A DNA stretch of 64,000 nucleotides. Origin: Endomicrobium sp. GTDB lineage: Bacteria > Elusimicrobiota > Endomicrobiia > Endomicrobiales > Endomicrobiaceae. Position 1 is the first letter of the stretch; each line of letters begins with the position of its first letter. The notes below the pieces were generated by a model. The model saw only the letters and a program-made list of their open reading frames with translations. It was not told the origin of the DNA and searched no databases. Shown in pieces: positions 52,913 through 64,000 of this stretch. Position numbers and translations under genes: made by a program. The DNA is taken from positions 192,531 through 256,530 of the forward strand of contig JAISAS010000004.1 in NCBI GenBank assembly GCA_031266535.1. The letters are read 5' to 3'.

Positions 52913-53954
52913 ATCTATTATTTTTTTTACCTATCTTTAATTTTTTTTTAATTTGATTCAAATCTTTATACATTTCCGGTAATTTTCTCATCAATGTCCT
53001 TATTTTAATACTTTGATTTATGGGGGCTATAGGATTCCCACCAACTTGTTTATCATCTCCTATATTTTTTGAAACACCTGACTGACTTGCTATCATTACA
53101 TTGTTACCTATTTTTAAATGTCCAGCAAGTCCTGTTTGACCACCTATTGTTACATCATTTCCAAGATTAGTTGATCCTGCTATACCAGTTTGAGCAACAA
53201 TTATACAATTTTCACCAATCTGAACGTTATGTGCTATTTGAACAAGATTATCAACCTTTGTCCAATTCCCTATTCTCGTAGTATCAAATGTGGCTCTATC
53301 AACTGTAGTGTTTGCACCTATTTCAACATCATTTCCTATCTCAACTCTACCTATTTGAGGTATTTTATGTGTTCTATTTTTTATTTTTATAAAACCAAAA
53401 CCATCGCCACCTATAACAACTCCCGGTTGAATAGTAACTCTATCCCCTATTACAGTATTTTCTCTTATGACGACATTAGGGTATATAAGACAATTTTCTC
53501 CAATTTTTACATTTTTACCTATATAAACATTAGGGAATATCCTTACATTATCACCTATTTTAACTTCATTTTCAATAACAACATTTTGCCCTACATAAAC
53601 ATTTTTTCCGATCTTTGCATCATTCGATATTGAAGCTGATTCATGTACACTTCCTACTATTGAATTTAATCTCTCTTTTTCAATAATAGAAAGTACAATA
53701 CTGTAAGCATACTGTGGATTCAATACTTTAATAAAATTCTTGTTTTTAATTTTAGAAATATCCATATCAGTTCTAACTAAAATAACTCCTGCTTTGCTTT
53801 TTAAAGCTAAAGATAAATATTTTAAATTTCCTAAGAAAGAAATTTCATTTTTCTTAGCATTTGCAAGTTCATTTATTCCAGTTAAAATAATATTACTATC
53901 ACCAACAAGCTCTCCAGAAACAATTTTTGCAAGTTCAAACGAGCTAAGTTCCAT
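52905..53954 (-). CDS. lpxD: UDP-3-O-(3-hydroxyacyl)glucosamine N-acyltransferase
   Basis: hexapeptide repeats, [29 protein letters not shown]. Confidence 0.95.
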   Translation of the reverse strand: MELSSFELAKIVSGELVGDSNIILTGINELANAKKNEISFLGNLKYLSLALKSKAGVILVRTDMDISKIKNKNFIKVLNPQYAYSIVLSIIEKERLNSIVGSVHESASISNDAKIGKNVYVGQNVVIENEVKIGDNVRIFPNVYIGKNVKIGENCLIYPNVVIRENTVIGDRVTIQPGVVIGGDGFGFIKIKNRTHKIPQIGRVEIGNDVEIGANTTVDRATFDTTRIGNWTKVDNLVQIAHNVQIGENCIIVAQTGIAGSTNLGNDVTIGGQTGLAGHLKIGNNVMIASQSGVSKNIGDDKQVGGNPIAPINQSIKIRTLMRKLPEMYKDLNQIKKKLKIGKKNNRYG

Positions 53955-53987
53955 TTTTTAATTCCTCAATTAACATAATAAAATATC

Positions 53988-56294
53988 TTAAAAAGTATTT
54001 CCAATATTAAAATAAAATTGTTGTAATGCCTCTCCCTTCTTATGATTTAGCCCATAACCCCAATCGAGTCTTAAAGGAAATATTGGAGTTACAAATTTTA
54101 TACCAAAACCAACTCCAGATCGCAAATCTTTCGAACTTGTTCCTAAATGTAGTCTCACATCACTTGAATCTTTCCAAACCCCACCTATATCGTAAAATAT
54201 TAATCCATGAATAACTGGCTTATTTTCTCGAAAAATTAACGGAAATTTATATTCGATGTTAATCAAACACTTAGCTTTACCTCCATTAGAAGGTCCAATT
54301 TCTGTTCTATATGCATAACCTCTAACACTATCCGCTCCACCTAAGTAAAATTTTTCAGATTTAAGAATCCTATGCTGACCAGTAAGTGTTTTAATAACCC
54401 CACATTCAAAATTAACTTTCAATATAAATTTCCAGAAAGTCGGAAAATACCAAGTTGACATAATATTTCCTTTAATAAAATTCTCATTACTCCCTAACAA
54501 AGCACTCGCAAACTCAACATCTACAGATTGTCTATTACCTTTTGAAGGATCGAATATATAATCTCTTGAATCATATACTATTCCTGGAGAAATACTAGAT
54601 ATTCTACTAGAATTAATTTCATCTGATTCTAATTTTTTCTTTACTCTTTCTTTCATATGTAAAAATTCAACATATTCATATTTATACATAGACGATAATG
54701 TTACATAACTATTAATTCTATAGTTTATTTTTGCCATACCACCAATTTTATGTTCATCATAAGTAAGATCTGTTTTTTTCTTATAATCATGCTCTTTTTT
54801 TTGTCTATAATCTCTTTGTTTGTTAAGATCAAACACCCCTAAAGCAAAATCCATATTTTTGTCAAAAACCCATGGATACACCCAATTTATTTGATAATTT
54901 TGTCTTTTTGAACCAAATTCACACGAAAAATTTAATTTTTGAGCTAATCCAAACATATTCATATGTCGCAATTGAAATGATCCTATAAACTCATAAATCG
55001 AAGAATATCCAACACCCATACTAAAAATTCCAGCCTTACCTTCAGTAATAGAAAAATTTAAATCTACAGAATCAGTTGTTTGAAAAAAATGTGGTTCTAC
55101 TTTTTCAATAAAACCCAGATTATTAATTTGTTCAAGACTTCTCTGTAATTTAGTAACTGAAAAAACATCGCCTGATGTCAAAAGAATCTCTCTTCTTATA
55201 ACTTTTTCTTTTGTAGAAATAAGCCCATCAATATGAATATCTCCAACATAAATAATTGAATTTTCTTTAATCAATAAACTTATATCAACAAGACCTTTAG
55301 TACATGTTTTACTAAAAGATGGTATAATTTCAGAGTGTAAATATCCATTATCCAAATAAATTTTAGATATATTCTTTATTGTTTCGATAACTTTATTTTG
55401 ATTAAAAATTTGTCCTTTCTTAATTTTAATTACCCTTTTTATTTTTTTATCATCGATCACAAAATTACCATAAAAAACTACAGAATTAATCTTATACTTC
55501 ACCCCTTCACTAATATTTAATTTTAAAAATATTTTCGTTCTAGATTCATTATACAAAGTGGTTAAGGAAATAAACTTATAATCTATAAAACCATTATTTT
55601 TATAAAACTTTTTTATCAATTTTAAATCATTTCGATATATGTCTTCTTTAAATATTTTTGCTGGTTTCATTTTTATAAATTTAAGGATTTTTTCTTTTTT
55701 AAAATATACAACGCCTTCTACATCAACACCACCGATGACTATTTTATTGTTTTCAGTTATAAGAAAAGTTACTACCATTTTATTCGTATTAGAATCAATA
55801 GTAGGATAAATTTCAATTTTGCAATCAACATAACCATTATCTGCATATAATTTTCTTATACTTCTTTTTGATTTTTCAAGTTTCGAAATATCATAATAAT
55901 CTTTTTCTTTTAAAGCACTTAGATTTTTAAGCTTTCTCTTAGAAAATTTAAAATTTCCTTTAAAAACAATAGATTTTATATAAGGTTTTTCGATAATTAC
56001 ATAAGTAAGTTTACCTGTGTTATCATCAAATTTAGACTCAACATTATCAAAATTTCCTAATTTAAGAATAGAATAAATATCTTTTTTTATAAGATCGCTT
56101 GAATAATAATTACCTTTCTTTAGGCTTATAGATGATAAAATATATTTTAATTCTATATTTTTTAACCCTTTAATCGAAATCTCAGAAATTTTAGTAAAAT
56201 TCGCAATATTCTCTGCAACCTTATCATTGGAATAAACAGAGACAGAAAAAAACATCAAAAATACCGTTAAAACAAGACGACACAACAACTTCAT
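53988..56294 (-). CDS. bamA: outer membrane protein assembly factor BamA
   Basis: signal peptide, POTRA repeats, C-terminal barrel with SEKFYLGGADSVRGYAYRTEIGP, terminal FNIGNTF. Confidence 0.94.
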   Translation of the reverse strand: MKLLCRLVLTVFLMFFSVSVYSNDKVAENIANFTKISEISIKGLKNIELKYILSSISLKKGNYYSSDLIKKDIYSILKLGNFDNVESKFDDNTGKLTYVIIEKPYIKSIVFKGNFKFSKRKLKNLSALKEKDYYDISKLEKSKRSIRKLYADNGYVDCKIEIYPTIDSNTNKMVVTFLITENNKIVIGGVDVEGVVYFKKEKILKFIKMKPAKIFKEDIYRNDLKLIKKFYKNNGFIDYKFISLTTLYNESRTKIFLKLNISEGVKYKINSVVFYGNFVIDDKKIKRVIKIKKGQIFNQNKVIETIKNISKIYLDNGYLHSEIIPSFSKTCTKGLVDISLLIKENSIIYVGDIHIDGLISTKEKVIRREILLTSGDVFSVTKLQRSLEQINNLGFIEKVEPHFFQTTDSVDLNFSITEGKAGIFSMGVGYSSIYEFIGSFQLRHMNMFGLAQKLNFSCEFGSKRQNYQINWVYPWVFDKNMDFALGVFDLNKQRDYRQKKEHDYKKKTDLTYDEHKIGGMAKINYRINSYVTLSSMYKYEYVEFLHMKERVKKKLESDEINSSRISSISPGIVYDSRDYIFDPSKGNRQSVDVEFASALLGSNENFIKGNIMSTWYFPTFWKFILKVNFECGVIKTLTGQHRILKSEKFYLGGADSVRGYAYRTEIGPSNGGKAKCLINIEYKFPLIFRENKPVIHGLIFYDIGGVWKDSSDVRLHLGTSSKDLRSGVGFGIKFVTPIFPLRLDWGYGLNHKKGEALQQFYFNIGNTF

Positions 56295-56441
56295 TAAAGA
56301 CCTCCATTAAATTACACAAAAACTTGTATAAATCTAGACATCTTAATTTTTTTACTTACTTGTATAATATTTTTGTATAATATTTTATAGTCTTCTTATA
56401 TAGATTCACAAAACAATTTTTCAGAAAGAAACATTATTTTA

Positions 56442-57116
56442 TCATATACTAATTTTACCATCATTGATTTTTATTATTGTATCAGCTTTTAAAGCAAACT
56501 CTTTATTATGAGTAACAAAAATAAGAGTTGAACCAGTTTGCAAAGAATTTTCGAATAATAAATTTTCTATTTCGAGGCCTGTGGACTGATCTAAATTACC
56601 TGTTGGTTCATCAGCAAAAATTATTTTAGGATCATTTATTAAAGCCCTTGCTAAAGCAACTCTTTGTTGCTCTCCTCCAGATAATTCATTTGGAAAATGA
56701 TCTTGCCTATTAAAAAGACCAATTTTCTTTAAAATATACTTTGCATATTTAAATTTTATACTCCTTTCGCTCCATACAGGTAATAAAATATTTTCTAACA
56801 CAGTAAAATCAGACATGAGATAATGAAATTGAAAAATAAATCCTATATTTCTTTTTCTCATATTACATAAATATTCATCATTACACGCAAAACAATCAAT
56901 ATCTCCCATATACATTTTACCATATGTCGGTCTGTCCATAAGTCCTAAAATATGTATCAAAGTACTCTTACCTGATCCAGATGGTCCAATAAAAGCTACT
57001 TTTTGTCCAGATATTATTTCAAAATTAACATTTTTTAATACTTTAACAATTTGCGAATTTTTTTTATTATAGTTATTGATATAATTCTTACTTAAATTTT
57101 TTATCTTTATGTTCAT
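56442..57116 (-). CDS. lolD: lipoprotein-releasing ABC transporter ATP-binding protein
   Basis: [42 protein letters not shown]. Confidence 0.92.
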   Translation of the reverse strand: MNIKIKNLSKNYINNYNKKNSQIVKVLKNVNFEIISGQKVAFIGPSGSGKSTLIHILGLMDRPTYGKMYMGDIDCFACNDEYLCNMRKRNIGFIFQFHYLMSDFTVLENILLPVWSERSIKFKYAKYILKKIGLFNRQDHFPNELSGGEQQRVALARALINDPKIIFADEPTGNLDQSTGLEIENLLFENSLQTGSTLIFVTHNKEFALKADTIIKINDGKISI

Positions 57117-57122
57117 TAAATC

Positions 57123-58349
57123 TTATCCATATTTTATAGCCTTAAGCGGATCCAACTTTGAAATTTTATATGCAGGATAAATTCCCGTTAATATCGTAAT
57201 GATAAAAACACTTACAGCAATAATAACTATATCTGACGGTACTATCATTACAGGTAATTTATTAACATAATAAATATCTTCAGGTAATTTGAATATATTA
57301 AAATATTTTAATACAAAACTCACAACAATACCAACTATAATCCCAAAAATATTCCCAATGAATCCTATACTAATTCCTTCATAAAAATATATCTTCGAAA
57401 TCATAAATTTTGAAAATCCCATAGCAGACATTATACCTATATCCTTAAATTTTTGAACACTTAAAAACAAAATATTTGAAATAATATTAAATGCAGCTAT
57501 AAGGACTATAAGCCCTAAAATTAAGAACATCATTATTCTTTCAAGTTTAAGCGCGGAAAAAAGATTTTTATTCATTTCAATCCACGTCTTCACTCTATAC
57601 TTATAATGTAAATTATCTTGTAATTGCGATGCTATCACTACAGCTTTATCAAAATTGTTTATATTTATATCAAAACCAGAAATCTCATCCCACATAGAAA
57701 AAAGTCTTTGCCCTTCATCAAGATCAATAAATCCAAAAAAAGAATCAAAATCATACATACCAAATTCTGCAATAGCTACAATCACAAATTTATGTATTTT
57801 AGGAGCATTTACAAAATCATTTGAAAACATTAAAACAATTTCATCACCTACATTAGAAGCAATATTTTTTGCTAATTCTTTGCCTAGTATTATTGATTTT
57901 TTTCCTATTTTTTTGTTATCAAAACTTATGTTTGAAACTTTTATTTGTTTTGAAATATTTAGTATTTTATTTTCTTCCTCATAATTTACAGCCTTCACCA
58001 ATATGTTAGTTAAAACTGATGAGTTAAAACTTCTTATAATACCCTGTCTACATATAAATGGAGAAATATATAAAACAGATTTATTTTCTTTAATTTTATT
58101 TTCAATGGTAAGGTAATTTTTAAATGCAGATTCATTTTTAGTAACAATTATATGTGGCTGCACCCCTAGAATTTTATTTCGTATATCATTCTGAAATCCA
58201 TTCATAATTGCCAGCGCAACTATAAGAACTGCTACTCCCAAGGCAGTACCACCAACAGCCACGAAAGTAGTAAGCGTAGAAAAAAAACCACTCCTTCTTG
58301 CTTTTAAATATCTAAAAGCTATAAAAAATTCTACTGGTAGCATATACAT
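57123..58349 (-). CDS. lolC: lipoprotein-releasing ABC transporter permease (LolC/E)
   Basis: FIAFRYLKARRSGFFSTLTTFVAVGGTALGVAVLIVALAIMNGFQ, YPAYKISKLDPLKAIKYG. Confidence 0.92.
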   Translation of the reverse strand: MYMLPVEFFIAFRYLKARRSGFFSTLTTFVAVGGTALGVAVLIVALAIMNGFQNDIRNKILGVQPHIIVTKNESAFKNYLTIENKIKENKSVLYISPFICRQGIIRSFNSSVLTNILVKAVNYEEENKILNISKQIKVSNISFDNKKIGKKSIILGKELAKNIASNVGDEIVLMFSNDFVNAPKIHKFVIVAIAEFGMYDFDSFFGFIDLDEGQRLFSMWDEISGFDININNFDKAVVIASQLQDNLHYKYRVKTWIEMNKNLFSALKLERIMMFLILGLIVLIAAFNIISNILFLSVQKFKDIGIMSAMGFSKFMISKIYFYEGISIGFIGNIFGIIVGIVVSFVLKYFNIFKLPEDIYYVNKLPVMIVPSDIVIIAVSVFIITILTGIYPAYKISKLDPLKAIKYG

Positions 58350-58368
58350 GAATATACCATAAAAAATC

Positions 58369-59826
58369 TTACTCTGGTTTCATAACTGGAAATGTTATTA
58401 CCTCTTTGATTGATTCTGTACCTGTCAAAACCATAACAAGCCTATCTATACCTATACCTAAACCACCAGTAGGAGGGAGTCCTTGTTCAAGGGCAAAAAT
58501 AAAATCTTCATCATATAATGCAAAAAACTCGTCATTTTGTTTTTTAGACTCTATTTGTTGAATAAACTTCATTTTTTGAAGTTGCGGATCATTAAGTTCA
58601 GAATAAGCATTTCCTATTTCTACACCATTCATATAAAGTTCAAATCTTTCAGCTATTTCAGGTTGGTCAAATTTAGCTTTGGAAAGTAACGAATATACAG
58701 CAGGATAATCTATTACAAAGGTAGGATCTTTTAAATTGGGAACAACTTTTTCATCAAAAACTTGATCTAAAACTTTTTTATCAGTTGCATTTTCAGGTAG
58801 ATTAAGATTTAGATGTTTTACACGATCAAACATTTTTCCACTTTCGACATATGATAGTAATTTAAGACCAGTATATTCTTCTATTAAATCGAACATTTTT
58901 GCTTTTTTAAACTCTAAATTAAAATTTAAATTTATTTTTTCAGCAGCTACCTTAATCAAAACTTCGGTAATTTGCATCATATCATTGTAATCAGCATAAG
59001 CTTGATAAAGTTCGAGCATAGTAAATTCTGGATTATGATTTTTATCTACACCTTCATTCCTAAAATTTCTTCCTATCTCAAAAACTCTATCCATACCTCC
59101 TACAACAAGACGTTTTAAAAAAAGTTCAGGTGCAATTCTTAAAAATAAATCCATATCTAAAGCATTATGATGCGTCATAAACGGTTTTGCATTTGCTCCA
59201 CCAGCAATGGGTTGTAAAATAGGAGTTTCAACCTCAATAAAATTAAGACCTTCAAGTTCATGTCTTATAGCAGAAACAATTTTACATCTATTTACAAGAA
59301 TATCTTTCACTTTACTATTCGCAATTAAATCAAGATATCTCTGCCTATATCTCGCTTGGGTATCTTTTAGCCCATGCCATTTTTCAGGAAGTGGTCTGAA
59401 TGCTTTAGTAAGCATAGTCCACTTTTCGACCATTATACTAAGCTCATTTGTTTTAGTTTTAAAAAGTATTCCCTCAACAGCAATAATATCAGATATATCA
59501 ACCATGTCCATAAAAAATTTATATTGTCCAGCTACTAAATTATCCTTTTTAACATAAATTTGAATTTTTGCATAACCATCTCTTATATCAAGGAACATAG
59601 CTTTACCCATATTCCTGCATGTCATAACTCTACCCACAGCCCTAATCTTTATATTTGATATTTTCCCAATTTTAAGAAAATTAAATGTTTTTTGTATATC
59701 AGCATTATTTTTATCTAAATTATATTTTGCAGGATAAGGATTCATTCCTAAATTTACAAAATCTTTAGCTTTTTGTTTTCTTTGTTCAATTATATGTTCT
59801 ATAGGACTCTGTTCTTTAATTCTCAT
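58369..59826 (-). CDS. lysS: lysyl-tRNA synthetase, class II
   Basis: [55 protein letters not shown]. Confidence 0.97.
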   Translation of the reverse strand: MRIKEQSPIEHIIEQRKQKAKDFVNLGMNPYPAKYNLDKNNADIQKTFNFLKIGKISNIKIRAVGRVMTCRNMGKAMFLDIRDGYAKIQIYVKKDNLVAGQYKFFMDMVDISDIIAVEGILFKTKTNELSIMVEKWTMLTKAFRPLPEKWHGLKDTQARYRQRYLDLIANSKVKDILVNRCKIVSAIRHELEGLNFIEVETPILQPIAGGANAKPFMTHHNALDMDLFLRIAPELFLKRLVVGGMDRVFEIGRNFRNEGVDKNHNPEFTMLELYQAYADYNDMMQITEVLIKVAAEKINLNFNLEFKKAKMFDLIEEYTGLKLLSYVESGKMFDRVKHLNLNLPENATDKKVLDQVFDEKVVPNLKDPTFVIDYPAVYSLLSKAKFDQPEIAERFELYMNGVEIGNAYSELNDPQLQKMKFIQQIESKKQNDEFFALYDEDFIFALEQGLPPTGGLGIGIDRLVMVLTGTESIKEVITFPVMKPE

Positions 59827-60177
59827 TTTTTTTATTTTTCCTTTTGTTCATATCATGATATGATTGTCAAACATTTTGAAAACACAACAATAATTTTCAA
59901 CCACAAATTATTACAAACCTTAGGGATTATATCATTTTTTTTAGAATTCAAACAAATTATAGGTTTTGTAATTTTGCAAAAAATTAAAAAAAAATAAACT
60001 AAAAAAACAAATATAAATTTGATAGAATAAAAAAATAAGATAAACATAATTTTCAAAATTTCTATGTAACAGATATTATTATATTTAGTTTTTATGTACT
60101 AGACTTTTTAAAATTTTGAGACAAGATATTTTTTTATTACGTGTCATATAACTGATGTATAATTCAAGGAGATAGCA

Positions 60178-61440
60178 ATGAATATTTACACTTCTTTTAT
60201 ACTTTTTTCTATCGTTGTCATATACATGTTTAAAACTACAGCAGATTTACTTAATATTAAAAATATTTCAACTGACATTCCTGAAGAATTTAATAAATAT
60301 TTTGATATAAAAAAATATACAAAAGCACAAAAATATTTAATATCTAATACAAAATTTTCTTTAATTTCATCAACTTTTTTTTTAATAATACAAATTGTCT
60401 TTATAGTTTTTGGAGGATTTAACAGTATAAATAAAATAGCAACGTCTTTTAGGTTTAATTATATTTTAACTGGGCTTATCTTTGTGTCCATTCTTTTTTT
60501 AATTTCTGAAATTTTAAAAATACCTTTTTCAATTTATCATACATTTGTGATAGAAGAAAATTTCGAGTTCAATAAAACAACCGCAAAAATATTTATTACA
60601 GACCTGTTAAAATCATGGATCATAAATATAATGATATTATGCATCATTTTTTCTGTAATATTATATCTTTTTACAAGTAATCATAAAAATATATTGCTAT
60701 ATATTTTTATGATTATTGTAATATTTGAACTTTTTATCATATTTATTGCTCCTGTAACTATAATGCCTCTATTTAACAAATATACTCCATTAGAAAATGG
60801 AGAACTCAAAAATTCTATTGAAGAATACATAAAAAAAGAAAATTTCAAAATGAAAGGTTTATTTAAAATGGACGGCTCAAAACGCTCAACTAAGTCAAAT
60901 GCATTTTTTACTGGATTTGGAAAATTTCGCAGAATAGTTTTATTTGATACTCTTATAAATAAACACACAACAGATGAATTAATAAATATTTTAGCACACG
61001 AAATGGGACATTTTAAATTAGGACACATTGTAAAACATATTATCTTTTCATTCATTTCAATTGGAGCAATGCTTTTTACATCTTCATTTTTTATATATCA
61101 AAAATGGCTTTATGCTGCTTTTTTTATGCAAAGTAGACCAATATACGCTGGAATAATATTTTGCGTGTTTTTATATACACCTATTTCATTCATAACATCA
61201 ATAATATTAAATTATATTTCACGCAAATATGAATATCAAGCTGATAATTATGCAGTAACAACATATGAAAAACCTGAAGCTATGGTAAGTGCTTTAAAAA
61301 AACTTTCAGTTGATAATTTATCAAATTTACACCCTAATAAGTTAAAAGTATTTTTAGAATATTCACATCCACCTATTTTAGAAAGAATTAAAGCCATAAA
61401 AAACATAGCGAAAATTAATGAAAAATTAAAAACAAAATAA
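60178..61440 (+). CDS. M48 (Ste24/CaaX protease 1-like) metallopeptidase
   Basis: multi-TM, SKRSTKSNAFFTGFG, LAHEMGHFKLGHI (HExxH), YEYQADNYAV. Confidence 0.93.
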   Translation: MNIYTSFILFSIVVIYMFKTTADLLNIKNISTDIPEEFNKYFDIKKYTKAQKYLISNTKFSLISSTFFLIIQIVFIVFGGFNSINKIATSFRFNYILTGLIFVSILFLISEILKIPFSIYHTFVIEENFEFNKTTAKIFITDLLKSWIINIMILCIIFSVILYLFTSNHKNILLYIFMIIVIFELFIIFIAPVTIMPLFNKYTPLENGELKNSIEEYIKKENFKMKGLFKMDGSKRSTKSNAFFTGFGKFRRIVLFDTLINKHTTDELINILAHEMGHFKLGHIVKHIIFSFISIGAMLFTSSFFIYQKWLYAAFFMQSRPIYAGIIFCVFLYTPISFITSIILNYISRKYEYQADNYAVTTYEKPEAMVSALKKLSVDNLSNLHPNKLKVFLEYSHPPILERIKAIKNIAKINEKLKTK

Positions 61441-61491
61441 ATTAATATCTATTTATGTTAAAATAAGATATTACATAATTTCGATAGATTT

Positions 61492-62139
61492 TTATTTACT
61501 AGAAAGCTGCTTAGGACATATAGAATTTAGAGGACAAATTACATGATTTTGGTTTCTTGCTTTACAAATTCTTCTTCCTAATATTTGCATCAAAAAAGGT
61601 AACTTTATCCAATATTTTTGTGGAACTATTTTCATTAAATCTTTTTCAATTCGTACAGAATTATTATTCTCTGTAAGTTCAAGCAAATTTGAGATCCTCA
61701 TAACATGAGTATCAACAACAATACCTTCAATTTTTTTAAAAGCACTGCTTAAAACAACATTTGCAGTTTTCCTTGCAACTCCTGGTAGTTTAAGCAACTT
61801 TTTCATTGTTTGTGGTACGTTACCATTATATTCACTCATTATTAATTTTGCAGATCCAACAATATTTTTCGCTTTGTTCCTAAAAAAACCTGCAGACCTT
61901 ATATAATTCTCAATAACAGAAACGTCAGCTTCTGCATATTCCTTTATATTTTTGTATTTTTTAAAAAGAATTTCTGTTATCTTATTGATCCTTTCATCCT
62001 TACATTGCGCAGATAAAATCGTAGCAACAAGAAGTTCAAATGGATTCGAAAAATTGAGAGTACATCCCGCAAACTTATAATTTTCACTTAATATATCTAT
62101 TATATTTAATACGTAGCTTTTCTTCTTATTTATTATCAT
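61492..62139 (-). CDS. nth: endonuclease III with altered [4Fe-4S] motif
   Basis: LLSAQCKDERIN, LPGVARKTANVVLSSAF, VDTHVMRISN; C-terminal CKARNQNHVICPLNSIC. Confidence 0.92.
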   Translation of the reverse strand: MIINKKKSYVLNIIDILSENYKFAGCTLNFSNPFELLVATILSAQCKDERINKITEILFKKYKNIKEYAEADVSVIENYIRSAGFFRNKAKNIVGSAKLIMSEYNGNVPQTMKKLLKLPGVARKTANVVLSSAFKKIEGIVVDTHVMRISNLLELTENNNSVRIEKDLMKIVPQKYWIKLPFLMQILGRRICKARNQNHVICPLNSICPKQLSSK

Positions 62140-62253
62140 TTATATATTTCAATTTTAAAAATCAAAGAAAGTAAAATAACAAATCATACACAAACAAATT
62201 AATCCTTCTACATATAACCTAATTTTAAACCATCCTTATGAATTTCTTATTAC

Positions 62254-63533
62254 TTATTCATCTTTCATAGCACAAAAATTCCCACACATTGTACATACAT
62301 CTTCTTGTTGTGATAATAATTTAGATCTTTCTTTCATAAATTTTATTTGATCTATACAATATTCTTTTTGTTTTTCCCAATTCCTCAATTTACGCCACTT
62401 AGACATTTCGTTATCACGTTCCTTAGCACCCTAATACCTTTAACAATATCAGCAGCATGTCCAGCTATTCTCGCAGAAATAACACCCTCATGAACATCTT
62501 GAATATCAGGAAGTCTCAAATGTTCTGCAAGGCGTAACATAACATATAAAATCAACCCCATAAATGGTCGCTAATACGCTTCCAATTGCAGCTGTTATAT
62601 GGGTTCCATAAACCTGGAGCTATATCAGTTATAAGTGGCCCTAAAAAATATAAAGGAACATCGTAACCTAATCTCTTTGCAATAATTACATTTGCTTCAA
62701 TCTGATTTATAGAGATATGACCTGGTCCCTCTATCATTATAGATTGAACACCCATTTTTCTTGCTTTTAAACAAGTTCTCTCACCCAAAACTGAAAGCTC
62801 AGCAAATTGAGAAGCATCTTGAAGCATCAAAAAAACAACCTGGTCTAAAACCATCCCCTAAGCTCAGTATAACATTGTACCTTTTAGCTATTCTTAGAAG
62901 TCTATCAAAATTTTCAAATAGAGGATTTTCTTTTCCTGTGGCATTTATACATTTAACCGAGAAAGATCCTCCTCTACTTACATACAATGCCTGCAAGACG
63001 TCCATGACGCCTTAATATTTCCACATTTGCCTTATTAACCACACAGTGAATAGTCATAAAATCTACACCTTGTTGAGCCTGTTCCTCTATTATGTCAAAT
63101 AATAATTCCTCATCAATTTCAAATATTTTTTTACCTTTGGCAACAGCTCTACATGCAGCCTCATAAATAGGCACAGTACCTACCTGAACAGAAGAAGCTG
63201 CAAGAATTTCTTTTCTTATATGAGTTAAATCACCTCCAGTAGATAGATCCATTACAGCATCAGCACCAGCTTTAACAGCAACATCAAGTTTAGCAAGTTC
63301 TTCAGCAATATCAATATGATCAGGAGAAGTCCCAATATTAGCATTAACTTTTGTTCTCAATCCTTTTCCAATACCAACAATTTTTTCAAATTTTCTATTA
63401 ATATTTTTCGGAATCACAATTGTGCCTGAAACAATTCCATTTCTTATAAATTCTTCATTTAAATTTTCGATCCGTGCAATACTGCTTATTAAATTATTAT
63501 TTTTTTATTTTGAGCATCTTCCATCAATCCCAT
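62254..63533 (-). pseudogene. thiC: thiC (HMP-P synthase) pseudogene, multiple frameshifts
   Basis: ThiC segments spread over different frames: NEEFIRNGIVSGTIVIPKNINRK, TKVNANIGTSPDHIDIAEEL...[44 protein letters not shown]-terminal CTMCGNFCAMK. Confidence 0.93.
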
Positions 63534-63599
63534 TTTTACAGTCCTTAAACTTTATAGTTAACACTACACTTATACTATTTTAAAATAATAGAATTAAAA

Positions 63600-64000
63600 T
63601 TAGATATTTAAAAAATTTTTATACCTTAAGTAAACTAATTTCTCCATAACATATATAGCATATCTTTCTCTCTTAAAACATATAGAAACCGTAGGTTCAA
63701 AAATTTTCGAATATTCTTCTAAAACTCTCAAGGATTCTTGAATACGCTTAAAATTTGAAACTATCACATCAGACATTTTTTTTTTGGACGTTTCCATCAA
63801 CCATTTGCCAAAATCATCATGAGAATTTCTCTTTTGCATAAACTCTGCATATCGATTCCTAAAAATTTTATCTATATCATGACGTATAGAACGAATCTTT
63901 TTATAAAAAATTTCATCATTTAATACAAAACGCAAACTATCTTCAATAACCCTTAACCCTTCTCTGCAACGATTTAAATTAGCATCAAGTATTCTTTTAA
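63600..64000 (-). CDS. ThiD2/ThiE N-terminal-like domain protein, 5' end outside window
   Basis: LKRILDANLNRCREGLRVIEDSLRFVLND...YKKIRSIRHDID, no ThiE barrel before the stop at 63600. Confidence 0.7.
   Translation of the reverse strand, partial: KRILDANLNRCREGLRVIEDSLRFVLNDEIFYKKIRSIRHDIDKIFRNRYAEFMQKRNSHDDFGKWLMETSKKKMSDVIVSNFKRIQESLRVLEEYSKIFEPTVSICFKRERYAIYVMEKLVYLRYKNFLNI

Noticed and set aside
53190-53633. 147-aa plus-strand ORF inside lpxD
   Set aside because: Antisense to hexapeptide-repeat coding sequence; low-complexity translation from repeats, no family resemblance.
1-64000. CRISPR arrays, IS elements, prophage, toxin-antitoxin or defence islands
   Set aside because: No regularly spaced repeats, transposase, integrase, phage structural or Cas-like proteins seen; the PD-(D/E)XK protein at 26751-27482 stands alone and looks RecB/AddB-like rather than Cas4 in a cas locus.

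Overview
AT-rich (about three quarters A+T by eye) chromosomal window of a Gram-negative, probably anaerobic bacterium. It is almost entirely housekeeping genes: tRNA/ribosome maturation, LPS/outer membrane (gmhB, lpxK, lptD-like, lpxC-fabZ fusion, lpxD, bamA, lolC/lolD), cell division (ftsX, envC-like, zapA, ftsB-like), central metabolism (pta, AMP-forming acyl-CoA ligase, gpmA, eno, H+-PPase), arginine (argB, argD), HydE, two tRNA genes and tmRNA. Gene content, the LpxC-FabZ fusion and the gene erosion resemble an Endomicrobium-like (Elusimicrobiota) insect-gut symbiont; this is inference, not a search result. I found no phage, IS, CRISPR, toxin/antitoxin or defence locus, and no convincing new multi-gene system. 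The main signal is ongoing genome reduction: a frameshifted and internally deleted hisA, a frameshifted thiC, a folC with damaged catalytic motifs and a C-terminal frameshift, a deletion that apparently fused khpA to rimM, an rsmD with a changed DPPY motif, and an nth with one [4Fe-4S] Cys replaced by His. Other items worth checking are three same-strand G8-9TG tracts (one at the tmRNA 5' end), a perfect 12-bp-arm palindrome, and a tmRNA tag ending in VA.
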